Below, piece by piece: positions 1 through 14,323 of a DNA stretch of 64,000 nucleotides (positions are counted from its first letter, which is position 1; the number at the start of each line of letters is the position of its first letter). Made by a program: the position numbers and the translations under genes. The notes beneath the pieces were generated by a model. The model ran no database searches and had not been told where the DNA came from. It worked only from the letters and a program-made list of their open reading frames with translations. The stretch spans positions 55,146,052-55,210,051 of the forward strand of contig NC_065574.1 in assembly GCF_937616625.2 (NCBI RefSeq), written 5' to 3'. Source of the stretch: Mercurialis annua (lineage: Eukaryota > Streptophyta > Magnoliopsida > Malpighiales > Euphorbiaceae).

Positions 1-3000
1 AAAAGTGTTCGTTCTATACATATTTTGTTTTTGATTCTTTGCAAATTTTCTTATTGTAATTTAATCTATTGGTTGTGTCTATTTCAATTATTGAAGAAGT
101 GAATGAGGTATTTTAACTATCACCATTTTAGCGAATGTTTATGAATTTATAAAATTTTGATTCATTTTCAATGTATATTGTGTAATTGCAGGTGAAAATA
201 AATGAATTTGTACTTGATGATCATACAGGAATGCTAAAATTGCCGTACTAAATGATCAAGCGAATTTTTTTTATCTAAAGTTTGTATGAAAAGAAAGATA
301 TTGCTGAATTAGTATATGAGAAAGAGGGACATGAGCAATTCTATGAACAAAAAGTTCATGAAATTCAAATAAAGAAACATAACTGTATTTGTTGGAGATG
401 AGGATATTTTTTTTTATATATTAAGCATTCTTCATACATTAGTTATATATAATGAAAATATAAATGCTGAAATAACAAACATAAAAAAAATAAATTCGAA
501 ACATTGTTATAAATATGAGTTTTGGAGCTTTATAACTATTTGATTTTCGAAAAATCAAATTGTTATCATGCAAATTTTATTAGAGCTATGTTTTATGTAC
601 TTGTGATTGTAAAATTGCAACAATTAAACTATATTTTAGTGTTTTTATATCAAACAAACTACTAATATGCATAATCGATAGATTCAAGTGGTCTTCTAGG
701 TAAAAAAAAACACACAAACCTCCAATCTAGCTAAAAAATAATAGAATAGACTCATTTGTGCAATATAAATTTCGTTTTTGATAATTATTTTTAAAAAACA
801 TTTATACTGACATTGAAAAAATTTGAGCATAATAGAGAATTAAATTTATAAAATTTTATCATCTTTTTTTTGTATTCTAATTTATTTTCTTTGATTCACA
901 TCTCGCACTCTAACAATCATTTTTATATTTGATTTAATATTTTTAAAATTAATATTGTAAGATTTGAAAGGTTTTTACTCTATTTTTTTCTTTGGTTGAC
1001 ATTTGATGCTCTCACAATCATTTTTATATTTCTTTTAAATTTTTTTATCAATATCATAAGATTTAATTAATTTTTTATTAATGAATTCAATGTCTTACTG
1101 TTGGTTTGTTAATCAAATTTGGTTACTTTTTTAGATTTAAATTGGAATAATTTTTTTAGTTTATATATTGACATATGCAAATTTAATTCATTAATTGATT
1201 GCTAATTAAATATGGTAACAACCTTTTTCTAAAATTATATCAACATTTATTTTTAATTGGTATGGTAAAAAATAATAATTTGGTTACCTTTTTAATTTTA
1301 AATTTGAATAATGTTTCTTTTATCTTATATGTTAAAATTTGCAAATTTAAACATCAATTGATTGTTAATCAAATTCGGTAACAATATTTTTTTCTTAATT
1401 ATAATAAATCAGTTATTAATATTATTTTATTTGATTTTGCTAATATAATTATATTATATTGTTGAGATTGATATTTAGAAAATTATGGAGGTGATTTTAG
1501 CAAATTGTCATTGTAATCTTATTTAATATATTTTTAAATCAATTTAACAACAGGAAATTAATGAGGCTATCTGACAAAATGAGTCAGCAAATTTGAAATA
1601 AACTTTATGAAAATTAAAGATCACTATTCCAATTATATTTATTTTACTTGTTATATATTAAAAAGGTAATAAATTTATTATTATAAATATAATTCATCAA
1701 GTGAAATTGAATAATATTAGTAAAAATAACTCAGAAAAAAATTCTCTAATCTTTTTTTCAAAAAAGTAGCTACTTCTAAAGCAGTAATACAAAAATATTT
1801 TTCTTGTTACCTAATAATTAAAGTAGATCACATTGTAGAGAATATAAAAATTTAAAATTATTTAAATATATTATTAATATAATTAGAAATATCATTCTAA
1901 CAGGAAATTTATTTATTTAGCTTGCATTTGGTAGTATTTTTTTTATGAAAATGTTTATATTTAGTATTTAGTAGTGGTCATTAATTAGAAAGTTAAAGAT
2001 TTAAAGATATTAAAGAAAATAGAAAAATATATGAGATAACTATTTTCTATGTACATTCAATCTTGAATTATAATATTGAATTTTTGGTGCATACCATATT
2101 ATCATGTTGCAGTACTTTCTTATAAGGTTGGAATGGTAAATCTTTAGAGACGAGAATAATGGATAACTATTTTAAAGGTACATCTTTGTTCATATATAAG
2201 TTTATGTTTGAATTTTGATGTTTTACCTAATAAATTCATGTACCCTTTCATTCCCAAGCCTTATGCGGATGTTGACTTCTTCATGTTTGAATTTAGACAA
2301 GTTTGTTCATGGTTTAGTGTTAAAAGTTGGGTTTGATTATGATACATATATTTTGTTTTCCTACTCCTAACTATTCTTTGTTATTTATATGATCTTTCTA
2401 TCATTAATGTTTAACGGATCCAACTATGTGAACGGACATTGCTACGAGTTTTTTCTATGAACATCTCCATTTTACGAGGTAAATGAGCATTTTATTTTTA
2501 TCGTATATTTGACGCATGTAACCAAAGGTTAAGATAATAATATTTTTATAATTTGTTTTTTTTGCGATAGTGAATATAATTTTTTGAAATATTTTTATGG
2601 AATGAGATATACTAACATTTTATTTTTTTCCTACATAATTGCAGGATATTCTTACTGAAGATTTCTAATTTTTGTTGTATAATAAGTTGTTAATTTTATT
2701 TTTAGTGTTTGGTGGTTCTAATAATTCTTATGTCAAAATAATAATTATTTATTTATATTTTTTAAATTGGATTTGGCCATTACATCACCAAACTGGAGTT
2801 TTAGTTTTCTTACCTATAGTATTATTTTTAGACTTTTCATTATTAATTTAGTATCTTAAGCTATGATCATGTGGCAATAATTCGTAATTGAAAAAACTAC
2901 TTTCCATTTGTAAGTTTTTTATATTTTAATTTATTAGTGACGTTACTTTTAAATTCACGGCTATAAAATTTACCAATGGCTTTGATTTTGATGTTTTTAA

Positions 3001-3956
3001 TCTATACCATTTTTTTATTGTTTGTTTCTATTATATACATATATTAATTAGATAGCTAACCAACATAAATATATTAAGTTTTAATAATAAATATTGTATT
3101 TTAAAGTTATAGTATATATCACAGTTGTTGTCTTGTTGAAGAGGAAAAAATAAATTTTTTTGTTATGGAATTTAGAAAGCGAAAGTGAGAAAAAACATGC
3201 AAAATTGTATTGACTACAATTATAGTATCTCGTATGTTATATTGTTTTTTTAAGGAACTGTTTTTTCTTTTCTATTTGTGGGTTCAAATTCTTCTCACAA
3301 GCGATCTCCCTCTCTAATTATATATAAAAAATTGATCTTAAAACATGTACAATATTTATTACTCTAATTATTTAGATATGATAAATCTTTTATGGAATAA
3401 AAATATATTTCTAAAATTAAGTATTGATATTCAAAGATTAATTAAAAAAATAGGTTATTTAATACATATACCATGAAAAAAAACTAAAATATTAAATATA
3501 GAAATATTATGTTAATATATGAAGATATTTATAATTATTTATAGATAACAAAAATATTAATAACGAATAACATCAAAAAAAACTAAATATAAATCGTGCA
3601 ACTATTTTTATAAACAAAAATTAAAATTTGTCATTTAAAAAATAAAAGATGTTCATATAATATTATATTACTTTTAGAATTAAAATATCTGTTTTTTTAT
3701 CATTGAAAAAGTTATTGGTGAGAACTAGATGGACAAAAAAGAAGCTAAAAATATGTTATGATGGCAGATTTTAAAATTCAAGGTAATATTTTTCTATTTG
3801 GTTTCACTTTATTCTTTATTTATTGTTGTATCCAAATAAAATAAAATAAAATAAATAAACATAAATAAATAAATGCTAATTACAATGTAAAAACTAAAAA
3901 TTAAAGACAAACAATAAAATAAAATAAAAATCGTGCAACGCACGGGTTAAAGCTAG
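1..3956 (+). mobile_element. Non-autonomous Helitron, 3' part (unit 1)
   Basis: This stretch has no intact gene. It ends in a Helitron-type 3' terminus: a short stem-loop CGTGC-AAC-GCACG at 3932-3944, then CTAG at 3953-3956 followed by T at 3957, which fits the family rule of a 3' hairpin, CTRR and insertion between A and T. The segment at about 180-640 is recognisably the same as 7530-7950 in the next unit, so the two are copies of one family. No Rep/helicase coding is visible, so the element is non-autonomous or decayed. Its 5' end lies outside the window. Confidence 0.6.
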
Positions 3957-3957
3957 T
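3932..3957 (+). other. Helitron 3' terminus 1 (hairpin + CTAG)
   Basis: Stem CGTGC/GCACG with loop AAC, then GGTTAAAG and CTAG, then T. The same 25-base block recurs at 9204-9229. Confidence 0.7.
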
Positions 3958-6900
3958 ATATATATAAAGCAGGACATTTTTTCCAAATGATTGACACTTG
4001 GCACTCTCTCATTCGTTAATTAAAATCTCACACTCATAACTATTCCTTTATTCTTTTCCTTATTAACATTACAATAATGGTTACAAAGATGGCAATATAT
4101 TCATTTATGAATAATTTAGAACAATAAATGTTTATATTTTCTTACTATTATACAAATAATATCCTCAAACTTAAAACTCTTGCTACAATATTTTTCCTTT
4201 TAAATGCTGAGTGGAGTTTTTTTATATTGTTATTTATCATAATTTATTATTTTTCATTAAAAAAATTATATTTAAATATGTTAATAAAAAATTGTATCAA
4301 CATAAAATATTAAAAATTCATTTACTTTTTAGTGGATTAATTTTCGAAATATGAAAAAAATAATTATTATAAAATAAAATGCAAATAAATGTCACCAAAC
4401 ATATGATTAATTAATTATTATTGACCCATTAAATATTAGTTTAACAACAAAAAGAATAACGTTGGCAATCAATTGTTTTCATAATAATATAAATGTTAGT
4501 GATTAATCATTTTTATATTATAGTATACAAATAAGGTTAATAAATACTTAAATAGTATTCCTAAAAAAATATATTTAAAATTTCATTTACACTTGATTGG
4601 ATTAATTTAGAAAATACAAAGAAAGATTAATTATTTTGAAGTAAATAAATAGAAATAAAGGTTACCAAACATATAATTAGTCAATTATTATTAGTAAAAA
4701 GGAAACGTTTGGTAGGTTAACAAATTAGCTTAACGTTTTTTTTTTATAAAATTAACAAATAAATGCATTAATTGGTTGTTAATTTGGTAACATTTCTTTT
4801 TACTCCATTATGGTGAAATTGATGAGGTAATTACTACTATGTTGATTGATTTGCTGGTAATATTTTTCCTAAAGCTTCTATAACGTTTTCTTCAATTCTT
4901 TTATTGAAAAATAACGTCACTTAATTACATCTAATAATTAGTGAATTTAATATTAACTAGGTTGCTAATTCAAATTGTTATTCTTTGACCTTATATATAA
5001 TGACCAAACACTTCATTTTGTTTCTATCAAGATTAGTTATATGTTGTTTTTTCTTTTTCATATTGTGATTAATGTCGGTTGTTTCTGAGTTGTATAAATT
5101 ATATAGTGCAGTTTTGTTCATACTTTTTTATTTTTAGCTATTCTGAATTTAGCGATTTAATTGTACAGTGCTATTTTAGAAAAAAAATGAATATATTATT
5201 TTTTTTATTGATGAAATTTAGAGTTATTTTGATATTGGTGGCACTGTAAATTTATTTTGAGAAAGTAAGAGCGCAATTCATACTACTAGAATATACGAAT
5301 CTGAAAATTTTGTAGGGTTTTTACCCTTTGATAAGTTAGCTAGCTAATTGTATTTATAATTTATTATTTAATTTTTTGTCATTTGCAGCATGTGTCAGCT
5401 TAATTTTCGAATAGATATCTTAAAGTTACAAGGACTCTTCTCTCTTGAATGTTAATATAATTAATTGCTCCCCGTTTATACTATTCTAAAATTAAAAAAA
5501 TAATATATATTCAATTTACATTTAAAAAAATATGTTGTCTTAATTTACTAAATGTAAGGGTTTAGTTAGTATTATTCATCAAGATGCTTTTTTTACATGT
5601 TTCACATTTGACACTCTTTCCTTTACGAAAATTATTTTCTCCTTTAAAATTTAAATATTTGTTATTTTTAACGCTATTGATATCATTCAAACGTTTACTA
5701 ATGAAAGATAGGTGGAAGGGGCTAACAAGAAGGCTTTGCGTAATTCGTTTCGATTCTTTGCTAATCTTTCAATTTAAAGAAGGATTTACACTATGATGAC
5801 ATAATTTTAAAAACTTCAGATTGTACGTACATAAATATTAATTTTATAATATTATATTATTATGTGTTGTATCAAATTATTTGTTAATTCATTTAATTAT
5901 CTATTGAAATTAAATTTTCTATTTTTTGTTTTCTATAGAATATTCATAATCAAATAAAAATATCGAAATTGAAAACTAACCACTAACTATGTATACTAAT
6001 CATTTATTCATTAATTTACTTGATCTCTTATATATTAATTTTATGTCATTTCAAGTAGATTTTTCTAAAACATACTTTTTAAATTTATTGTAACATTTGT
6101 TATATTTCAACTTAATACCAACTTATGTTTTACTAGAAGCTAATACTTATTAAAACTAAAACAAGTATAAAACACATTATAATTTTTAATAAGAAGATGT
6201 CCAAATAAAAATAAAAATAAGGTCCTATTGGTTATAATTTTTTTAAGTAAAATGTTGGAATAAACACATCCAAAGACAAGTAAAAAAATTAAAGTGTACC
6301 TCAAAAAGGTACCATTTTCATATTTGTTTCTGTTTTTTATTTCCTAATTTTTCTACATCCCATTATAGAATCCAACCACTTACCACTTTTAATATTTCTA
6401 TGAAACCGCTAATACATACATTTATCATTTCTTTCCTTTGTAAGTAAAAATTAAACCAGATAGGACAAATAAATAGACACTTGGTACTAATTTATTTCTT
6501 TCTAAGTCTTTTTAATTTTATCAATTAACACCATTTACCTTTACGTTACTAAAAATAGCTAATTAATTAATACGTTTTTTTATATAGCTACCTTAACTGA
6601 AACTGTTAATTGTTAATATTTGAAATTTTGAATAGCTAATAAAATTATTTGACAAAACCAAAAAATATACCTTATTTGAATTTAATTTTTATAATACTAC
6701 CACCTAATAATTCTTTAATATCAGTATGTTCTTTCATCTTCATCAACCAATAAAATAACAAAACAAATTTGATACTAATATAATTATCAAAATTTATAAC
6801 ACATACACACATCACTTCACTTTCCTATATATTCATCAACACTCTGTAATCAAAATCACCAAACCAACCAACTCAAATTTCGATTTCAACAAAAATTTAT

Positions 6901-9228
6901 TATATTTTTTTTTACATTAGAATCCATAGTCATCTCAATGTAATATCTATATTTTTTATAGTATTGTTTTCAATCCCATTCGTTTTTTTTAGATGATGAT
7001 GATAAATTAAGCGGGTTATTTTTTTTGGTTTATTCATGAATGACGTTTTTCTTATATCAATTTTTTTTGATATTGAACAATGTAATTTCCTGATCAAGAG
7101 TCGATAACTTTTGAAATCAAATTTATTTATCAAAATGATATTTATCTTAATAAATTTTTGTTTTGGCTTGCAGGCAATATTTCATCAATTTTAGATGATA
7201 GTGTACCTCAAAAGGTACCATTTTCATATTTGTTTCACTTTGATTGATCAACAATTAATTAATTGTTCTCTGCTATTTTGGTATTTTGTAAATAGTAATA
7301 TTAAAAACTTAAGAGTTTAATATCATCAATTCTAAAAATCTTTTTCACTATATATATATATTCATATATTTGTTCCTTTTCAAACTGCTAACTTCTTATA
7401 TATGTTGTTTTTTTTTAAAAAACATGGTAATGATTTTGTAAATATTATATTTTTAATTATATACAGATTTTATTATTGTGTTTTGATCTAACATTTTATT
7501 TTAGTTTAATCTATATTGTATTTGATTACAGGTGAAAGAGATAGAGACTATAAAATTACCGTGATGATCAAGAGAAAAGATCCATTTAAAGTTTAGACGG
7601 AATTTTTTTTTATTGAAATTGTTTATGAGAATAGAAAAGGCAAGAATCTATGTGAAGAAAAAAATCTTGTGAAATCTTAATGAAGAAATTTCATATATGT
7701 GTTTGTCTAAGGTGAGGGTATTTATTTACATATTATGCATTTCTCATATATTAACTATGTAACATAAAAATTTAAATACTTGAATAATAAACACAATAAA
7801 AATTTAAGAATATTGTTTTTAATATTTAGTTGGAGTTTGAAAACTATTTTATTTTTAAAAATCTAAAAAATTATCATCTAAATTATGCTAGAGCTCTGTT
7901 TTGCAGTTATTTATTAATTGTAAAGTTTCAACAATTAAATCATATTTTAATATCTTGGTATATTGGAAAAAACTATCGCCCCTACAAATGATAGACTCAT
8001 GTCGTTTTGAGCAATGAAAATTTTGTTCGGAAAGAAGAGAAATTCTTAAGTAGACCGAGTCTACCACATCATCTATAGACTAAATCACTCATAATACAAC
8101 ACCTCATTAAAATGATGGCAATATCGTAATATAATTATTAAGATGGTCTACCTAAAAATTTCTCCGAAAAGAAATAAATCAAACTTTAAAAATGGATATT
8201 AGTTACAATAATATTGTAATATCTAATTTTTTTAAATTTTTTTTGTGATAATAATTTTCTTCACATTTTATTAATTTTGTAATATCTATGTCCTGCAATT
8301 ATTATTCTTCACATCATAACATCAAAATTAATAATTAATATTTATATATGTTTTTCTATTATGGAGTAAATATTTACAGGTATACCATATTTTTTTTATT
8401 TGTATAGCTATACTTTGCTTAATTGATTAACTTATTTTTAATTATTTATATAGCATATTAATGAAACCAATTTATGTTTAAATTGAAAAAATAAATATGT
8501 AGTATATAATAGTAACTGATAAATAAATAAAAATATTCTATTAAAAATATAATTTAAATGGTGCCAACAATCTATTCTTTAAAAAAGTTATGTACATATA
8601 AAATAAATAATGTAAAATTAAACCAAATAAAAATTTAAGATGAAATTACAAAATTATAAAATATCAAACATAAATATGAACAAACATTGCACGTATGAAA
8701 ATGGTGCTTCTAGATGAAAGTATAAAAATTTATATAACGTATCAAAAACACAAAACTATTTTAAAATTATGATTTTAATTGCACAATTAAAATTTTTAAC
8801 GATCATCGTTTTAATAATACCCTTATATTTTCTATAACTTTTATATACTACTTATACTACTATTTTTTATATCTTATAGATAACTAATATATCTTACATG
8901 TGTGTTAGAAATTGTAAAATTTAAGGATAAATTATTTTAAAAGAATCAATTATTACTTTAGTTTTTTTACGGGAAACTACTTAACAATATATTATAAGAT
9001 TAATAATTAGTAGTAAGGAATAAATAATTACGAGAAGGTAATATACTATGACATAAGATAATATAAAAATAAATGTATTTTAATATTTATAAAATTATTA
9101 TCTACTTTTTTAATATATATTTATTTTTATTTTTATTGTTAGAACATAAACAATTATATAAAAATTGTAAGCTAATAACATTTAAATAATATTAAACAAA
9201 AAACGTGCAACGCACGGGTTAAAGCTAG
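3957..9228 (+). mobile_element. Non-autonomous Helitron (unit 2), about 5.3 kb
   Basis: The unit runs from just after the previous terminus (TATATATATAAAGCAGGACA near 3957) to its own 3' hairpin CGTGC-AAC-GCACG at 9204-9216 and CTAG at 9225-9228. It carries internal copies of sequence seen in unit 1 (7530-7950 against 180-640) and a pair of short palindromic motifs, GTACCTCAAAAGGTAC, near 6297 and 7203. It contains one small MITE (8037-8164). I see no intact ORF; the small open frames here are AT-rich and not protein-like. Starting directly after the previous CTAG suggests head-to-tail insertion. Confidence 0.6.
8037..8164. mobile_element. MULE-type MITE, GAGAAATTC family, short copy
   Basis: This 128-bp element begins GAGAAATTCTTAAGTAGACC and ends in the inverse of that motif (TAGGTAGACC reads outward from the right end). 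It is flanked by CGGAAAGAA (8028-8036) and CGAAAAGAA (8165-8173), an 8/9 match consistent with a 9-bp Mutator-type target duplication. It belongs with the copies at 36350, 36576 and 62504. Confidence 0.6.
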
Positions 9229-9229
9229 T
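9204..9229 (+). other. Helitron 3' terminus 2 (hairpin + CTAG)
   Basis: Stem CGTGC/GCACG at 9204-9216, CTAG at 9225-9228, T at 9229. It is followed at once by another copy of the 5' sequence that starts unit 2 (ATATATAAAGTAGGACATTT). Confidence 0.7.
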
Positions 9230-12200
9230 ATATATATAAAGTAGGACATTTTTTCCCTATAATTGACATTTGGCACTCTCTCATTCGTTAATTAAAATCT
9301 CACACTCATAAATCATAACAACTTTTCTATTATTTTCCTTAATAACGTTATATTAATGGTTACAAAAATAGTAACTTATAAATAATAAACTCCAATTTAG
9401 AGCAATAAGTATATATTTAAAAAACTTACCTAATAAATTACAAATTTCCTTCCTTTGCATTTAATATTTCAGTTTCCTTAAAACTTACCTAATAGATTTC
9501 AAATTTCCTTCTTTTATATTAAATTCTTTCATTTCTGTTATGGACATAATAATTATCCACATCTACCTTTTTAAAAATAAATTAATTTTGGACATTCAAC
9601 ATATAAATTTTTTATTTTTTAGTAAAAATAGTTTCATAAACATAACCACATACTAAATAATTATATATTAATTTTAAATATTTTCTTTTAAAAATAATTT
9701 ATATTCATTTTTTTTGTCTCAATTCAATATCATTTATATTTATGATAATAGATTCATTACCTTTTTAATATGATATTTTATATTTTAACCATTTTTTTAA
9801 TCAAAGTCAATAATACAACTCCTCCCTATTAAAAACCATTTTTCATAAAAATGCAATAAATTAGAATGCCAGTAATTTAGCATTTATTTTAAAGATAAAC
9901 GGCTGCCTTTTTATTTTACCGTTTCTTCAAATGATCAACTATTGCCCCATCCCATTCAGCAATATATATATAAAGAGACAATAGAACTTAATTTTCACCA
10001 CCTCAGCTCAGTTCATATTTTTTTTTCTTTTTAGATACCTCAAGTGCTTCTTTCTTGCTGATCAATTCTCTTTAATTTTCTTTTTAGAACTCTATCAATT
10101 CTTCAAGAGCGTTTTTTCATCCATTGATGTAGATTTTTGTATTTTATATTTGGATAGATAATTGTTATTTTATTGTAATGAAGTATAGTTCTTGTGCTTG
10201 ATAAAAGGCCTTATAGATCCTTTTCTTTAAATTGTAGAGCAAATTTATGTTAAACTTTAGATTATATTTTATTTTTATATGCAACTGAAATCATAAATTG
10301 TTAATTTAGTCAAACAATATTTTAAAAAGAATATTTATATTTCTTCACATTTCAGTTTTGTTTTTCTTTTCTTTGTCCTTAATCTACAGTATAATATATA
10401 TGGCAATAGAATATTAGATTAGATTTAATTATGAGAAAACAAAATGTGTAAGAATTTATGTGGCACAATTTCTTTGAATTATTAATAGTTAAATAAATTT
10501 TATAATTTTAATAATTTAATTTCAATTAGACTACATTATATTTTGAGATTAAAGTATATATTAATAATGTAAAAATTATAATATTTATAATTATAGAATC
10601 AAATAAAATTATTAATAAGTAAAATAGTATAATTAGAATATAAAATTTCAGTTTATTAATATTTATTTAGATTTGCTAAAACAATTTAGAAATAAATGAC
10701 ATTTCCTTAGTAGGTTGCATACTTAATTTGGTTTTTAAGTATATTACCATTTACTAAATATTAATATTAGTTGATTTGCAAATTTTATGTGTGTGTTTTT
10801 AATATATGTGTACTTTTAAAGTTCTGGAAATAATTTTTTATGATTTTTTTTGGTAATGTTATATTAATTGTTTCACACATTTTGGCAACAATTGATAATT
10901 AATTGACAAATGATTTGACCCAAAAAAATTGATAATTAATTCCTTAACATAAATAAATAAAGAATCAAATTTTAATGTGTACCAAGTACCAACAAAAAAA
11001 AGAAAGAAGAGGGGCTATAATTAGAGATACCATTCTTTCTGATACAGAAATTACTATAAAAATGGGAAATGCCCTATCTTTGAGTGCGGTTTGAACTATT
11101 AATTTACATAATTGGAAGTAATCAATTAGGTTTACGACGAAACCTAAAAATCGATCACTGATCCAAATTGAATACCTCTACAGGATAGATAAAGAAATAA
11201 TCACATATCCAAATGAGATATTTTTATTTTATAAAAAACAAACATGACGTTTTTCCCTATGATTGACACTTGGCGTTCGTATAATCACTCCTATTTTTTT
11301 CTTTTTAATTTTAATGATATTATATTAATTAGTTTATAAATTTTATTTGTAACTTGCTAAACTAATATAGAAAGCAATTGATTTATTATTTATTTGGTAA
11401 TTTTACTTTTATTTTTTGTTAAAATAGAAACTCTTTAAATTCTCTTCTTAATCACATAGTCATTATTAAGGAACTTTAGTAATCTACAATAAAGCTATTA
11501 ATAATTTTATTAAAATTCATATTTCCACCATTTAGTTTAGTCAATTAAAATACAATTAAATAAAATTAAAAATTGAAAAATATAAAATATAAAATATATA
11601 ATTATAAGTAATTTGTGATAATTTTCCTAAATTGTCATTTTAATTTCTTGAAGTAAATCATAATAAATTAGTGATTCACACAACCCAAAGCCACTATATA
11701 AATATTAGCTAATAGAATTTTAGATGCATAAAAAACAAACATTGAAACTTTAAATCAATTAATGTTAACATAAGGATATTTTAATAATTTTATAGTTACT
11801 AACACTACTTTTTCTATTTTTGTGTGACAAAAAAAGTAGCTACTTTTTCTATCTTTACGGAACGGAAGGAGTATATAATCTTAGAATAAAAAAAAACAAA
11901 AATTTAATGATTTTTAAGTAAGGACAATTCAGTCATATATGACTATATAATACATAAATGGAGTGCAATTATAAATTGGTGGAGTGCGAAAATCTCCACC
12001 CAAGAAAAATATTTTAATCATTTCTTTTCATATTTAAAAATTATTATTTTAAAAGGGAGGAAATACAAACAGAAAAAGCCCCAGGATAACTAAAAATTAT
12101 TGATTAAAATTTTAATATTAGAAGTAATTAAAGTAGATTTATCTAAAATCGTAACTGCCATTATAATTTAAATTAAATAATAATTTTCAAAACCTGAAAA

Positions 12201-12754
12201 GTGTTTAATAAACCATAAATGAACAAACAATCGTTTGATTTATCCAAAAATTACCATTGTATAAACTCATGTATTTGTCCTTTTTCGATACTAAATCCTT
12301 TTGAGTTAAGTTTTCTTTTATTTAGTATAGAATATCTTCTGTGTTTTACAAACATTTCAATGTTAATTTTGAGTTTGCTATAAAGTTTTGTTATTATAAT
12401 TAAATTTAACTGGTTTGATGGTTCAATTCTTGATCAAGCAAATCAGGTATTTTGATGACCATTATTTTTATTTTAAAGAGATTTGTGTTGTTGATCATGA
12501 AAAAAAAATTCACAAAGGCTATATCTTAAAAGGAAAAATTTAATAGTTAAGTTTGAGAAATTGAAAAAAAAAATGCAAAAAAAGAGCTCTAATTATTTTT
12601 TTTATCTTACAATTATAATTTTATTTAAAATATTGTGGTTGAGGATGATGTAGATGATAAGGCAGATTTGAGCCTAATAAGAAAACTTTTCACAAAGAAA
12701 TATTAAAATAAAATATTTAAATAAATATCATGCAACGCATGGGCCTAACGCTAG
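9229..12754 (+). mobile_element. Helitron unit(s) 3, partly nested
   Basis: A Helitron-like 5' sequence starts at 9229 (compare 3957). A second, diverged copy of the same 5' sequence (the part reading TTGACACTTGGCG) starts near 11230. Only one 3' terminus follows: hairpin CATGC-AAC-GCATG at 12729-12741 and CTAG at 12751-12754. The stretch therefore probably holds one element interrupted by, or joined to, another. A solo Mutator-type terminal repeat (TGGAGTGCAATTATAAATTG) lies at about 11959-12001. No gene is visible. Confidence 0.45.
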
Positions 12755-12755
12755 T
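12729..12755 (+). other. Helitron 3' terminus 3 with compensated hairpin
   Basis: Stem CATGC/GCATG around loop AAC, then GGGCCTAACG, CTAG and T. Compared with the other two termini the second stem pair is changed on both sides (G-C to A-T), so pairing is kept. Confidence 0.65.
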
Positions 12756-14323
12756 TTATGAATATAGCTCATTGACTCATCATATTAATATGGAAGTTGA
12801 TGAGGTAACATCTTCAAAAATATAAATTAAGTTTGTGGTGTTACTTACTTCGACACAAAAGTAACATTTTAGTTATGAAAATGAAATATAAGATAAAAAG
12901 TTTATTGCTATTCATGTATTTTTAACTAGTTACTTGCCATACAAGAAATTTCCGATTTGGCAAACGTAACGATTTGTTCAAGAATTGACATCAAGTAAAT
13001 TACGAGGAAAGTAGAATGGGTTTGGCTTGTTCATTTTTATATACCATGTTCACTAACATGTTCCATTTGGAAGCTCCGAAAGTATTTGTAAATGTCAATT
13101 TTGTTTGTTTTGGTTTCTTTTTCCATACAATAAAATAACACTTGTCTCTAATCAAGTGTTCATAAATTAATCTTTTTTTTAAGGATATTCTAATAAAAGT
13201 TCTCCTGATTAACTTATTATCATCTGATTGAACCTCGTACTAATTTAACATCCGTATTTAGTACGAGCGAACTCCACTATATATTAATCATTATTCATAT
13301 AAAAAGAGCCCCTGGATTAATAATTTAATAAAAGTCACCTCGTGAGGGAAAATAATATCCCAGGGAAGCTCCGCGAAGGACTATTGAAAAACCACGGGTT
13401 TAAGGATACTAAAACTATCATTTTTTTATTTTGTTAGACTAAATTTTTCTTTTCTTTTTTAGTTATTATACTTTAATTTTTTTTCAAATGAATTCTTTTA
13501 AGCTAAAACACATACGTGGCAGCCGAATTTTGATACGTGTCAACTGATTTTTACTAGTTTTACCATCGCATAATTTTGATTTTGGAGAGGAATCTTTAGG
13601 TCAAATAATGCATATATGGCTAGAGTTTTGGTATTAAAAATAAATAAATTCGACAGCCATCTAAGAATTTTTGGACGAAAAACCTTCTGTTGAAAATAAA
13701 ATGAAAATTTGGTAATCAAAATAAAAAATCAGCAATCAAAATAAAAAACGATAGCTTTGATATCCTTGGAATTAATTACCTAAAAACCACCCTCAGTGAA
13801 ACATGGATGCTTGATGCGGTTGCAGAAACGGTTTATGAGTTCATGGAGAAAAGAGAGCGTAAAGTGGCGTAGTGGCAGTTTTGTAATTCTGCCGAAGTTG
13901 GAGGTGTGAAATTTGGACGGTTCCTGAGCCTAAATTTATTGGAAACATGCCAGCGATCAATATACATGAGCGTTTCTCATGGCCTACGTCGATTTCGGGC
14001 CGAATTTCATCATTTGGGCCTTTAAATCGGCGTTTTTGTGATTACAGCAGTTTTTGAGACTTTTTGGTTTAGTTTGGTTTACGCCCAGTTTAGGGGTTTT
14101 TTTTTGTTTTAATATTTAAACAACTTTATGAGTTGTTGAACATCGGTTTATATGATATTTTGGAGACGTATTTGTTATTTCCAAATTTCAGTGTATTTTT
14201 TGAATCGACGAATTTAATACCGCATTTTTATTATTGAATAAATAGGTTTCAAAAGTTAATTGATGGCGTTATTTGATAATCAATAGCTCTTAAATTATCT
14301 TGTCCTTGTTTCAGGAGTGAATC
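12755..14323. other. Intergenic, AT-rich; no gene seen
   Basis: No coding frame or clear repeat end is recognisable. GC content rises after about 13780, just before the gag remnant, so 13780-14320 may be the leader or LTR of that retroelement. I could not find a matching second LTR in the window. Confidence 0.35.

Noticed and set aside
6930..7133. A 67-codon minus-strand open frame in the Helitron
   Set aside because: AT-rich composition, not conserved in the sister unit, no recognisable domain.
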